NCBI GenBank assembly: GCA_003599025.1 | Contig: QZIL01000064.1 | Location: 1 to 64,000, forward strand | Reading direction: 5' to 3' | Origin: Nitrospiraceae bacterium | GTDB taxonomy: Bacteria > Nitrospirota > Thermodesulfovibrionia > UBA6902 | Length of the DNA: 64,000 nt | Shown here: positions 50,778-59,287 of the stretch, piece after piece | Numbering within the stretch: the first letter of the stretch is position 1 | Layout: each line of letters starts with the position of its first letter | The notes under the pieces: generated by a model | The model's database searches: none | The model's input: the letters and a program-made list of their open reading frames with translations, nothing else | What the model was told of the DNA's origin: nothing | Position numbers and translations under genes: made by a program

Positions 50778-50935
50778 CAGGGGTGGCTGTTTTAAAAGCT
50801 TTACCTGCGATACCATCGTGAGAGTATAGAATGCATAAACGATTTGTTTTTAAGCTGCATTTGATTAATTCCTGCTGTCAAGGTTTATTTTCAAGATCCA
50901 ATCGCTTTGTAAAGGTTTTAAAGCAGCTACCCCTG
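50778..50935. repeat. ~158-bp imperfect palindrome (element B)
   Basis: CAGGGGTGGCTGTTTTAAAAGCTTTACCTGCGATACC pairs with right-arm rc CAGGGGTAGCTGCTTTAAAACCTTTACAAAGCGAT; lies between xseA and xseB. Confidence 0.75.
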
Positions 50936-50963
50936 ACTGCTTTGCAATATTTAAGTTGCTCTA

Positions 50964-52259
50964 TTACTCATACAGTTTCATATTGGCGTTGCCGTCTGTT
51001 TTTTTATCTCTGCTGCTGCGCGGCCTCTTTTCAGACTGCCTGCCCTCCACCCTGCTCAACACCTCCCCTTCGTGCAAAACCGTCCGCAGTCTGTCATTCA
51101 CCTTCACATCAGATGCAGACCTGACCGCTTTGCCGTTATTATAAGTAATACTGTAACCGCGCTTAAGAATATTTAGAGGGTTCAGATGATTAACATTACT
51201 TTCTCTTCCGGCAAGCTTCTGCTGTTCGTTCTGCAATAATCTCAAAGAATACCTCAGCCCCTTAATAAAGGTCGTCAAAAGATGTGAATTGCCGAGCAGT
51301 TTATTGCGGGCAGCAACCTCAAGTCTTCTGGAAAACGCGGCCAGACCATTCTTCATGTCCATTGTCAGCGAACGGGTGCCTTCTGCAAGCGCGTGAGCCA
51401 GGGAATCGATCCTGTCCTCAAAATCCCTTACCCTCGTAATAAGCATATCAGCAACTGCAGTAGGTGTTTTGGCCCTGCTGTGTGATACTTCATCAGCCAC
51501 AGTCACGTCCCGCTGATGACCGATACCGGAAATAACAGGAAGCGGTAACAGAGCAATCGCCTTGCCGATTTCATAGCTGTCAAAGCACTGCAGATCAAGC
51601 TGCCCTCCCCCACCCCTGACAATTACAACTATGTCCAGCGCGGCTGCATCATCAGCACACTTACTGAGGGCGCCCACAATCGAGGCCTCGGCCCTGTCCC
51701 CCTGCATGACTGCTTCGTATAACGTAGTGATGAATCTGTAACCATACGCATTTGCCGTTAAGTGAGTCATGAGGTCCTCATATCCCGCAGCTGTTGACGA
51801 TGAGATTATTCCTATCCGCTGGGGAACGAGCGGGAACTCCAGCCCTTTATTTCTGTCTATCAGCCCTTCCTTTACGAGCCGTTCCAGTATCTCCCTTCTT
51901 TTTACGGCAAGCTCGCCGATCGTGTAAGAAGGGTCTATATTATTGATGGTGAGTTTCAGGCCATAGCGTTCATGGAAGCTTATCTCTGCCTGAAAAAGTA
52001 TCTTTATGCCCTTTGACAGCCTGGCACCTGTCTCCTTCTCGAATACTTTCGCTATTTCTTTATACCTGCCGGCCCAGATAACGGCCCTGATCTCGGCCCG
52101 AATCGTGTCCTCTTCTTTATCAACCAGGGTCAGATAACAGTGGTTCTTTACATCACAGGAGGCAATCTCCGCTGTGACGAGGAAGGTATCAGGCAATGAT
52201 GTTTCGAGGACAGTCCTGATAAGCTGATTTAATTCGAATAAAGATAGAACCTTTGACAT
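50964..52259 (-). CDS. xseA: exodeoxyribonuclease VII large subunit
   Basis: 431 aa, QRIGIISSSTAAGYEDLM, DIVVIVRGGGGQLDLQCFDSYEIGKAIALLPLPVISGIGHQRDVT. Confidence 0.94.
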   Translation of the reverse strand: MSKVLSLFELNQLIRTVLETSLPDTFLVTAEIASCDVKNHCYLTLVDKEEDTIRAEIRAVIWAGRYKEIAKVFEKETGARLSKGIKILFQAEISFHERYGLKLTINNIDPSYTIGELAVKRREILERLVKEGLIDRNKGLEFPLVPQRIGIISSSTAAGYEDLMTHLTANAYGYRFITTLYEAVMQGDRAEASIVGALSKCADDAAALDIVVIVRGGGGQLDLQCFDSYEIGKAIALLPLPVISGIGHQRDVTVADEVSHSRAKTPTAVADMLITRVRDFEDRIDSLAHALAEGTRSLTMDMKNGLAAFSRRLEVAARNKLLGNSHLLTTFIKGLRYSLRLLQNEQQKLAGRESNVNHLNPLNILKRGYSITYNNGKAVRSASDVKVNDRLRTVLHEGEVLSRVEGRQSEKRPRSSRDKKTDGNANMKLYE

Positions 52260-52448
52260 TTTTTCAGTTTTTCTGCCTTCAGCAAATTTAAGAACTTCTT
52301 ATAATACTCTCCTTTAATAACAGGGGGCAAGAGATGCGCGTGACTGGTGATCATGTTAGGGCACTTGCATCTGGCATTGATCCATGATAATGTTTATTCT
52401 GAAAAGTCCGCAATTATACGATTATATTGAGCATGATAAGGAGGAAAG

Positions 52449-52868
52449 ATGAGAACAATTAAATGCCTGATGGTTTTCCTGCTGGTCACAGGGGTTGCAT
52501 TTGCAGCAGAAACAGCCGGGACAAAAAAAATATTCACAGCAACTGTTGACAGCAGCGGAGTACAGAGGGTCGAAATAACCGGGGGTGAATATTACTTCGA
52601 TCCCAATTATATAATTGTAAAAAAAGATTTCCCTGTAGAGTTTGTGGTAAAGAGATTGTCAGGCGTTATACCAATACCTCATGACATTGCGATCGAGGCC
52701 CCTGAGGCTGGTATAAATTTCAGGGAAGACATGCCTAAAGAACCTAAAGTGATACGCTTTACCCCGACAAAGGCAGGTAAATATGAGATTACCTGTGACA
52801 AGAAATTCCTGTTTTTTGAAAGCCACAAAGAAAAGGGCATGCACGGCATGCTTGAAGTGGTGGAATAG
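52449..52868 (+). CDS. periplasmic cupredoxin-domain protein
   Basis: 139 aa, signal peptide; FDPNYIIVKKDFPVEFVV, PHDIAI, YEITCDKKFLFFESHKEKGMHGML (H/C/H/M copper ligands). Confidence 0.75.
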   Translation: MRTIKCLMVFLLVTGVAFAAETAGTKKIFTATVDSSGVQRVEITGGEYYFDPNYIIVKKDFPVEFVVKRLSGVIPIPHDIAIEAPEAGINFREDMPKEPKVIRFTPTKAGKYEITCDKKFLFFESHKEKGMHGMLEVVE

Positions 52869-52891
52869 CAGTTGCGGTATATATTGACTTT

Positions 52892-53146
52892 ATGAATACC
52901 ATACCTGTCCAATATAAATTTATAAGAGAGGCGAAACGACTCATAAACACAATGAATCGACGGGATATTGAGAGGGCATATCCTGCTTTGCTCAATATAT
53001 CTTCCCAGTTCATATTGATGTATGGCGGTTTTACTGACTGCCTGAATCTCTTTTTTTACAGGAGTCGTCATTGTGTTTCTTCGGCGTTCAGCCTCTCCTT
53101 TTATAACTATTTTGGACAGCAGTGGATTAATACTATATACCAATGA
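52892..53146 (+). CDS. hypothetical protein
   Basis: 84 aa; its TGA overlaps the next ATG (ATGA), but there is no recognisable domain. Confidence 0.3.
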   Translation: MNTIPVQYKFIREAKRLINTMNRRDIERAYPALLNISSQFILMYGGFTDCLNLFFYRSRHCVSSAFSLSFYNYFGQQWINTIYQ

Positions 53147-53559
53147 GCAGGGAATTAATTACATATCTGAAGCTCTTCCATGGGGCCTTTAATTCGCTGG
53201 TGATATTGCTCTTTTTTTATCAGGGCATCCTCGGGGTGCGGATAAGAAAGGCAAAGAATAAGCCTGTTCATATAATCAGAAGGCACCGGAAGACCGGGCC
53301 TGTGATTGCAGTATTGGGGACACTTGGATTTCTCGCCGGCATAGTGGTTATCTTCCTTGATACCGGACGCATCCTGAAATATCCCCCTCATTTCCTTTTA
53401 GGCCTGATCATTGTTTTATTGATTGCAACTACATTTACTATTTCCCGAAAAATAAAAGGACCTGATCCCTACTGGAGAAACAGGCACTATGCACTCGGTG
53501 TATTGATAATATTGTTATACTTTGTCCAGGCCTTTCTCGGGCTGGGGGTCCTGCTGTAA
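53143..53559 (+). CDS. DUF4079-like membrane protein
   Basis: 138 aa, several TM helices, HG.FN...RRHRKTGP pattern. Confidence 0.6.
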   Translation: MSRELITYLKLFHGAFNSLVILLFFYQGILGVRIRKAKNKPVHIIRRHRKTGPVIAVLGTLGFLAGIVVIFLDTGRILKYPPHFLLGLIIVLLIATTFTISRKIKGPDPYWRNRHYALGVLIILLYFVQAFLGLGVLL

Positions 53560-53562
53560 TTA

Positions 53563-54051
53563 ATGGTTTATTCCGGCAAAAAATTAATGCATACCAATAA
53601 AAAAAGGCCGGCAATTCTATCCGGTGTTTCTTTCATATTCGTATTATTATTGATCTCATGCAGCCACGCAAAGCCCCCGGTCAACTCAGGACATGACGGC
53701 ATAGCCATTAAGGGATATGACCCTGTCGCTTATTTCACCATTGGCAGGTCTGTAAAAGGGACCGAACAGTTCACGTATGAATGGAAAGGTGCCAAATGGC
53801 TGTTTTCATCAAAAGAGCACCTCGACCTTTTCACTGCAGCCCCGGAAAAGTATGCTCCGAAGTACGGAGGCTATTGCGCTTATGCTGTAAGTCAGGGAAC
53901 GACAGCTGATATAGACCCTGACAGCTGGTCAATTGTGGACGGCAGACTGTACCTTAACCTGAACAGGGACGTGCAGAGGCTCTGGTCGGGCGATATAAAG
54001 GGATATATTGAAAAGGCTGACAGAAACTGGCCCACTGTCCTCACAAAGTAA
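53563..54051 (+). CDS. YHS domain lipoprotein/secreted protein
   Basis: 162 aa, IAIKGYDPVAYFTIGRSVKGTEQFTYEWKGAKWLFSSKEHLDLFTAAPEKYAPKYGGYCAYAVSQG. Confidence 0.85.
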   Translation: MVYSGKKLMHTNKKRPAILSGVSFIFVLLLISCSHAKPPVNSGHDGIAIKGYDPVAYFTIGRSVKGTEQFTYEWKGAKWLFSSKEHLDLFTAAPEKYAPKYGGYCAYAVSQGTTADIDPDSWSIVDGRLYLNLNRDVQRLWSGDIKGYIEKADRNWPTVLTK

Positions 54052-54096
54052 TCAGGAATCCTGCTAATGACATTGAATCATTCAGCACCGGGCTCT

Positions 54097-54759
54097 TCAC
54101 TGGAGCCGAACTCCTTTTAGCCACCTGCTGTATGCGTAATCAAGGATATCCCTTTTAGCGTCATCGTTCAGGCCCATGATCTTCACACCAGCCAGACATC
54201 TGTCCCTGACCTCCGTTTTCCAGACAATCTCTCCTGACACATGAGTACAAGTATTGTTACCGGGGAGTTTTATTCTGTATTTTACAGGCCCCTTTGAAGA
54301 AGGCATGAAATGTTCTGAGATAAAACTGAAGCCCCCACATCCAAAGTCTATTGTCACTCCATATATGTGATTATGCCGGGCATCACCGGCAATACTGAAC
54401 TTCAGGTCAAGGTGCACATCTATTCTCATAAATTCCCTTCTGCCGAACATCCGCGAACTATTGTTATATATCCGGTATGGTGTCAGTTGATCAAACTTAC
54501 AGATATTCTCGTCTTTGCATACTTTCCTCAGAAAATCACAATTCAAACATGAGAATTCCCTTGCATATGCACCCGAAATCCTCCCTGCCGCAAACGTCCC
54601 CGCAATTGCCCAGCAGATACGACCGCCATTTATGCCGTTGTAAAGTCCCGAGCATGATATTGCTGTAGTGGCTGGACAAACCCCTGTCTCTCCGGCCCGG
54701 CTTCCACCCGGCTCCCTGCCGCATTTATTGAACTCCCAGCAATTCTGTCTGTCTCCCAT
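54097..54759 (-). CDS. two-CW domain + PilZ domain protein
   Basis: 220 aa, NCWEFNKCGREPGG...CWAIAGTFAAG...FSCLNCDFLRKV, then FGRREFMRIDVHL PilZ start. Confidence 0.75.
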   Translation of the reverse strand: MGDRQNCWEFNKCGREPGGSRAGETGVCPATTAISCSGLYNGINGGRICWAIAGTFAAGRISGAYAREFSCLNCDFLRKVCKDENICKFDQLTPYRIYNNSSRMFGRREFMRIDVHLDLKFSIAGDARHNHIYGVTIDFGCGGFSFISEHFMPSSKGPVKYRIKLPGNNTCTHVSGEIVWKTEVRDRCLAGVKIMGLNDDAKRDILDYAYSRWLKGVRLQ

Positions 54760-54944
54760 TTTACCCTCCCTGTAAGAGAATAAAATCCCAATCGATACCC
54801 TCTTAACTACTGTTTATCACTAAACAGGCTGTGCGTCAAATTGAAAGACCTAATGGCATTATAAATCATACCGTGAAGGGGGATGCGCAGTAATTGCACT
54901 GGCTGCAATGAGAATGTACAATAAATATAGCTTCGACAGGTGCG

Positions 54945-55529
54945 ATGAAAACAGGCGTTCTCATACATAGTTCAATGAATCCAAATCCTCAGGGCAAAGG
55001 TATTATACCGGTCCTGAATGACGTTGCATCAAGCCGTCCTCAGACAGCTGTTCCACCCAAAAAGATCGATCAGATCGCTGGAGAACTCTTCACATCAATG
55101 TTCGTGCTCGAAAGCGAGTTTGCGTTCAAACCTGTCATTGGCAGGGAGTACTATCTCTACCGGAAAGACAGCCGGTTCCGTTTAACGCTCGTCAGCCCTG
55201 AGCAGTGGCCCGGTGAACTGTTCGGCCGGTTTATCGGCAGATGCATGCTGGAAAGGGACATTACCTGGACCCTTGAGATGGATGAACAGGCATCAATGGA
55301 CCAGCAGCTCAACCGGCTTATTCAGGAGAAAAAGCGGGCATTTGAGCATGCCCTCGAAACTGCCGGACAACTGGGAGATGTCCTGCCTGTCTACTGCGCC
55401 TCTCTTCCCTACTATCAGAGACTATTCGCATCCGCGCTCGCCGGATCTCTCGGTATATCAATGCAGCTCAGCGGTATTAAGGACCTTACATACAGTGAAG
55501 CAAAAGGGCTGCTGGAGGACCATACGTAA
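54945..55529 (+). CDS. DUF2452-like protein
   Basis: 194 aa, NPNPQGKGIIPVLNDVASSRP...FAFKPVIGREYYLYRKDS pattern. Confidence 0.6.
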   Translation: MKTGVLIHSSMNPNPQGKGIIPVLNDVASSRPQTAVPPKKIDQIAGELFTSMFVLESEFAFKPVIGREYYLYRKDSRFRLTLVSPEQWPGELFGRFIGRCMLERDITWTLEMDEQASMDQQLNRLIQEKKRAFEHALETAGQLGDVLPVYCASLPYYQRLFASALAGSLGISMQLSGIKDLTYSEAKGLLEDHT

Positions 55530-55607
55530 AGACGATAGCCACGCTGTAATCGAATTGTATCCAAGTCAAAAATCTGTCGTCATTGACCCGAAAACACCTT
55601 AAAGGAT

Positions 55608-55714
55608 GTCATTCCGGCCTGTCTGTGCCCGATGTTTGGGTATCCGGAATCTTTACTCATACGATTCCCGACGCGCGGAGCCTGTTCCGACTTGTTCGGG
55701 GCACGCGGGAATGA
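55608..55714. repeat. GTCATTCC...GGAATGAC repeat, copy 7
   Basis: gtcattccggcctgtc...gattcccgacgcgcggagcctgttccgacttgttcggggcacgcgggaatgac. Confidence 0.75.
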
Positions 55715-55736
55715 CAATCTGTGCTGCTTTACTATT

Positions 55737-55790
55737 ATAATGCCGAATCATTTTCACGGGATTGTTATCGTAAATGCCGGCAATATCTGC
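55737..55790 (+). pseudogene. remnant of IS200/REP-associated Y1 transposase
   Basis: IIMPNHFHGIVIVNAG matches the HUH-type motif (MPNHxHG) of TnpA/RAYT proteins; no flanking domain remains. Confidence 0.5.
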
Positions 55791-55913
55791 AGGGGCGTAT
55801 TGCAATACGCCCCTGCACTCCTGCGTCTTAATGTATGTTATAATCAGCCGTCATTACGGGGACACGGGCTGCAGCAATTCCATATTTTCAGCGATAAGGG
55901 GAGGATAAAGCGT

Positions 55914-56054
55914 ACCCCCTCTATCCCCCTTAACCTAAGGGGGAAGAAATGCAGTCCCCCCTCTTAGATTAAGAGGGGGAAAGGGGGAGTTATGAGATTT
56001 ATTATATAACCCATCCCAGCCTCCCCTTATATAAGGGGAGGGGAGTTATGAGAA
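55914..56054. repeat. TTAAGGGGG-type palindromic repeat array, upstream half
   Basis: ccccttaacctaaggggg, ccccctcttagattaagaggggg, cctccccttatataaggggagg. Confidence 0.8.
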
Positions 56055-56438
56055 ATGAAATACCTTCGTAATGATCCGACATTAAAGCAAAGGCGGCGGG
56101 AGTTAAGGTCTAATCAGACCGACGCGGAGAAGCTTTTATGGATGAAGATCCGCAAGAGGCAATTTTGCGGAATGAAATTTTTTCGGCAGTACAGCATAGG
56201 CCCTTACATCCTGGTTTTTTATTGCCCCGCATTTAAGGTTGCCATAGAATTAGATGGTGGACAGCATAATCAGCCGGACAATAAACAATATGACGCATTT
56301 CGTTCGGAATACCTGAAGGCTCATGGTATAGAGGTGATGCGTTTCTGGAATCATGAGGTGTTGAATAATATAGAGGGAGTATTGACCAAGATACTGGAGA
56401 AAGTAACCCATCCTTCCCCCCCTTACCTCAAGAAATAA
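56055..56438 (+). CDS. DUF559 endonuclease-like protein
   Basis: 127 aa, RRELRSNQTDAEKLLWMKIRKRQFCGMKFFRQYSIGPYILVFYCPAFKVAIELDGGQH; C-terminus (HPSPPYLKK) runs into repeat DNA. Confidence 0.88.
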   Translation: MKYLRNDPTLKQRRRELRSNQTDAEKLLWMKIRKRQFCGMKFFRQYSIGPYILVFYCPAFKVAIELDGGQHNQPDNKQYDAFRSEYLKAHGIEVMRFWNHEVLNNIEGVLTKILEKVTHPSPPYLKK

Positions 56439-56600
56439 TCCCCTCAATCCCCATTAACTTAAGGGGGAAGAAAAGCAGATAACCCCTCCTCACCTTAGCT
56501 CAAGAAATAACCCCTCCCTACCTCCCCTTACCTTAAGGGGAGGTAAAAGCACCCCCCCTCTTAAGTTAAGAGGGGGCAATGGGTGAGTTATTTACATCTT
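56410..56600. repeat. TTAAGGGGG-type palindromic repeat array, downstream half
   Basis: cccccccttacctcaag, ccccattaacttaaggggg, cctccccttaccttaaggggagg, cccccctcttaagttaagaggggg. Confidence 0.8.
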
Positions 56601-56772
56601 TCTCCCCATTCATACGATAGATTCACCGTTTTACTTTCTAAATATTTCCAATTCTCCATGCGCCGGGGCCATAGACAATACCCTTATCTTTTGCCCGGCC
56701 AAACAGGACGTGACCGCCCCGAATCCTTTCCATAGGGGCGAACGGCCGCTCGCACATGCTTTTCCAGGATGC

Positions 56773-56970
56773 CTAAAACGGCTCTTTCTCCTTCCCTTTG
56801 GCCTTCCTCTCCGACACCACAAGCCAGCCATCCCACTCACCAGCGGGAAGAAGGTCAAGCTTTATCGATTTCTTTCCGTCTTCCTTCACAAACATGACAC
56901 CCACCCTTTCCCAGAGTGTCTTCCCCTCATTCTCAGACTTCTTCCATAATAAATCGTAAATTTTGCTCAC
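56773..56970 (-). CDS. small conserved hypothetical protein (GTG start)
   Basis: 65 aa, MSKIYDLLWKKSENEGKTLWERVGVMFVKEDGKKSIKLDLLPAGEWDGWLVVSERK; GGAGG 8 nt upstream of GTG. Confidence 0.6.
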   Translation of the reverse strand: MSKIYDLLWKKSENEGKTLWERVGVMFVKEDGKKSIKLDLLPAGEWDGWLVVSERKAKGKEKEPF

Positions 56971-57164
56971 GCCATGTCCCTCCGTTCATTTTTTTGTGCA
57001 GCAGAAGTGAATATAAAATTAATCCGAAATAAAAATCACCTGTCAGAAATGACAGTGAACTATGCTGGGAAGATACTATATTGATCTCTTTCATGAGTCT
57101 CTATGTGTCTTTTGATATTCAGAGCGATTCAAACCTTCATTCTCATAAGCTAATCCGACACACT

Positions 57165-57389
57165 TCAAAAGTCGCTATGTTTTATTTCTCTCTTTGCATT
57201 GTCCACAACACGGCGGACATCGCTTAAGCATCAGCGCCCCAGGGGGTTAGTTGCGGAGCAGTTGCAAGAGCCTTTTTTCTTCTCAGCCTGTATCCGTTCC
57301 ATAATCAGGGAATGGCCGTGATTCTGCTGAACATCTTTTATTATGTCTGCCTCAGAATACCCGAAGCAGTAACAGATCAGCTTTTTCAT
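57165..57389 (-). CDS. candidate selenoprotein: CopZ N-terminal/BFD-like (2Fe-2S) protein with in-frame TGA (Sec53)
   Basis: Missing from the ORF track. MKKLICYCFGYSEADIIKDVQQNHGHSLIMERIQAEKKKGSCNCSATNPLGR-[TGA]-CLSDVRRVVDNAKREIKHSDF*; the TGA falls in the CC of the recalled family pattern NPxGxCCLGDV; hairpin follows the TGA. Confidence 0.65.
57196..57223 (-). promoter_or_regulatory. candidate bacterial SECIS hairpin
   Basis: GCGATGTCC-[GCCGTGTTGT]-GGACAATGC: 9-position stem with one A-A mismatch, 10-nt loop starting with G; 16 nt between TGA and loop. Confidence 0.5.
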
Positions 57390-57538
57390 ACACTGAATAT
57401 TTTAGCAGAATTGGAGTCTGACCCGGGATCCAGTTTAATCAGGGGCTTCCCGTCCTCTTTTTCAAGGTATAACATATTGAGTTGAACCACTATATTTATT
57501 TCATTTTTCATCTGCAGGAAAGAATATCCAATATTCAC
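57386..57538 (-). CDS. short ORF translationally coupled to the candidate selenoprotein
   Basis: GTG start after AGGGGG; (M)NIGYSFLQMKNEINIVVQLNMLYLEKEDGKPLIKLDPGSDSNSAKIFSV*; its TGA overlaps the next ATG (ATGA). Confidence 0.45.
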   Translation of the reverse strand: MNIGYSFLQMKNEINIVVQLNMLYLEKEDGKPLIKLDPGSDSNSAKIFSV

Positions 57539-57617
57539 CTACCCAATTCCCCCTGTTTATGTTATATTGTTACTGGTCCTGTAATACCGGGCCATATCTG
57601 ATTTAAGGGGACATGCA

Positions 57618-59147
57618 ATGCTATCAAAGATTCTCAGCGCCACATTAATTGGTATTGATGCGCATACCATCGAGGTAGAAGTCGACATTACCAGTAAGGG
57701 CCTGCCTCACTTCTCCACTGTCGGGCTGCCGGACGCGGCAGTCAAGGAGAGCAAAGACAGGGTAAGGACCGCGCTGAAGAATACGGGTTTTAATTTCCCT
57801 CTAAAACAGATAACCATAAATCTGGCACCAGCTGATATCAAAAAAGAAGGCTCCGCATTCGATCTCCCGATTGCAATAGGCATCATGGTTGCGGAAGGTG
57901 TCATCGAACCCGATGCGGTAAAGAGTTGTCTCATCTCAGGCGAATTATCACTTGACGGAAGGATAAAGCCAGTAAGGGGCGCACTATCCATGGCGCTCAG
58001 GGCGAGGGATGATAAGCTCAGAGGCCTGATACTTCCCCGCCAGAACGCCAAAGAGGCGGCTGTAGTGGAAGGGGTGTGCGTGTATGGTTTTGAGAGCCTT
58101 CCAGAACTTATCGAATTCTTTAAAGGAACCAATGGTACCGAACCGGTACATGTAGACATATCTGCTGTTATGAGGGAAAACTCTGTGTATCAGGATGATT
58201 TTGCTGATGTAAAAGGACAGGAGCATGTAAAAAGGGCAATCGAAGTCGCAGCCACAGGAGGTCACAACATGCTGATGATAGGCCCTCCCGGTTCAGGAAA
58301 GACAATGCTCGCAAGGCGAATACCCACGATACTGCCTGAGATGACATTTGAAGAGGCATTACAGACAACCAGGATCCACAGCGCAGTAGGCCTTCTCAAT
58401 CACGGACAGCCCCTCATTGCTACACGACCCTTTCGCTCACCGCATCATACATTATCTGATGTCGCCATGGTCGGCGGAGGCGCTGTACCGAAGCCGGGTG
58501 AAGTGAGCCTTACCCATAACGGTATCCTGTTCCTGGATGAATTACCGGAATTTAAAAGGAATGTCCTTGAAGTCCTGAGACAGCCACTGGAAGACGGTCA
58601 CGTAACCATCTCAAGAGCACTGTCATCCATTACATATCCGGCATCCATTATGCTTGTTGCGGCCCTTAACCCATGCCCCTGCGGATACCTCGGGGACCCC
58701 CGACATCAATGCACATGTTCGCCCTTTCAGATACATCGTTACAGACAGAGGGTTTCAGGGCCTCTGCTTGACAGGATAGACATACATATAGAAGTCCCTG
58801 CCGTACCATATAAGGACCTTTCAAAAGACCACTGCGGCGAGACCTCAGAACGTATTCGCGGACGCTTGCAGAGGGCAAGACAAATACAGATAGAAAGATA
58901 CCGGGAAGACAGTATTTATTCAAATGCAAAGATGCGCTCAAAGCACATAAAAAAATATTGCCTTCTTGATCCGGATGCCCGGACTATTATTGAAACAGCT
59001 ATGTATAAACTAGGTTTGTCCGCGAGGGCCTATACAAGGATAGTAAAAGTCAGCAGGACTATTGCGGACCTGGCCGGCGCTGAGAATATAAGCGCAGAAC
59101 ATATAGCGGAGGCCATTCAGTACCGTACACTGGACAGGGCACTATAA
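57618..59147 (+). CDS. comM: YifB/ComM family Mg-chelatase-like AAA ATPase
   Basis: 509 aa, VEVDITSKGLPHFSTVGLPDAAVKESKDRVRTALKN, GPPGSGKTMLARRIPTILP, NPCPCGYLGDP. Confidence 0.93.
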   Translation: MLSKILSATLIGIDAHTIEVEVDITSKGLPHFSTVGLPDAAVKESKDRVRTALKNTGFNFPLKQITINLAPADIKKEGSAFDLPIAIGIMVAEGVIEPDAVKSCLISGELSLDGRIKPVRGALSMALRARDDKLRGLILPRQNAKEAAVVEGVCVYGFESLPELIEFFKGTNGTEPVHVDISAVMRENSVYQDDFADVKGQEHVKRAIEVAATGGHNMLMIGPPGSGKTMLARRIPTILPEMTFEEALQTTRIHSAVGLLNHGQPLIATRPFRSPHHTLSDVAMVGGGAVPKPGEVSLTHNGILFLDELPEFKRNVLEVLRQPLEDGHVTISRALSSITYPASIMLVAALNPCPCGYLGDPRHQCTCSPFQIHRYRQRVSGPLLDRIDIHIEVPAVPYKDLSKDHCGETSERIRGRLQRARQIQIERYREDSIYSNAKMRSKHIKKYCLLDPDARTIIETAMYKLGLSARAYTRIVKVSRTIADLAGAENISAEHIAEAIQYRTLDRAL

Positions 59148-59287
59148 GCAACGTCTACACCATATTGATATTCAAGATATTTTTGATATAATTTTATGAG
59201 AGATTTATTGTCTCACAGAGGGGAACAGAGGCTGCGGTATCCTGGATTGCTACTGTAAGTACACCAATTATTGAAGGGGACAATATA

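Noticed and set aside
55900-56600. CRISPR array in the CCCCTTAA repeats
   Set aside because: Units are palindromic, variable in length and spacing, and there are no cas genes nearby.
57036-57056. CTGTCAGAAATGACAG hairpin as a SECIS or riboswitch
   Set aside because: Short isolated hairpin ~110 nt past the end of the candidate selenoprotein; more likely an incidental or terminator-like stem.
57231-57389. Simple 52-aa protein ending at the TGA
   Set aside because: Possible, but the in-frame continuation CLSDVRRVVDNAKREI matches the C-terminal half of the same family, which a genuine stop would not predict; retained as the main alternative.
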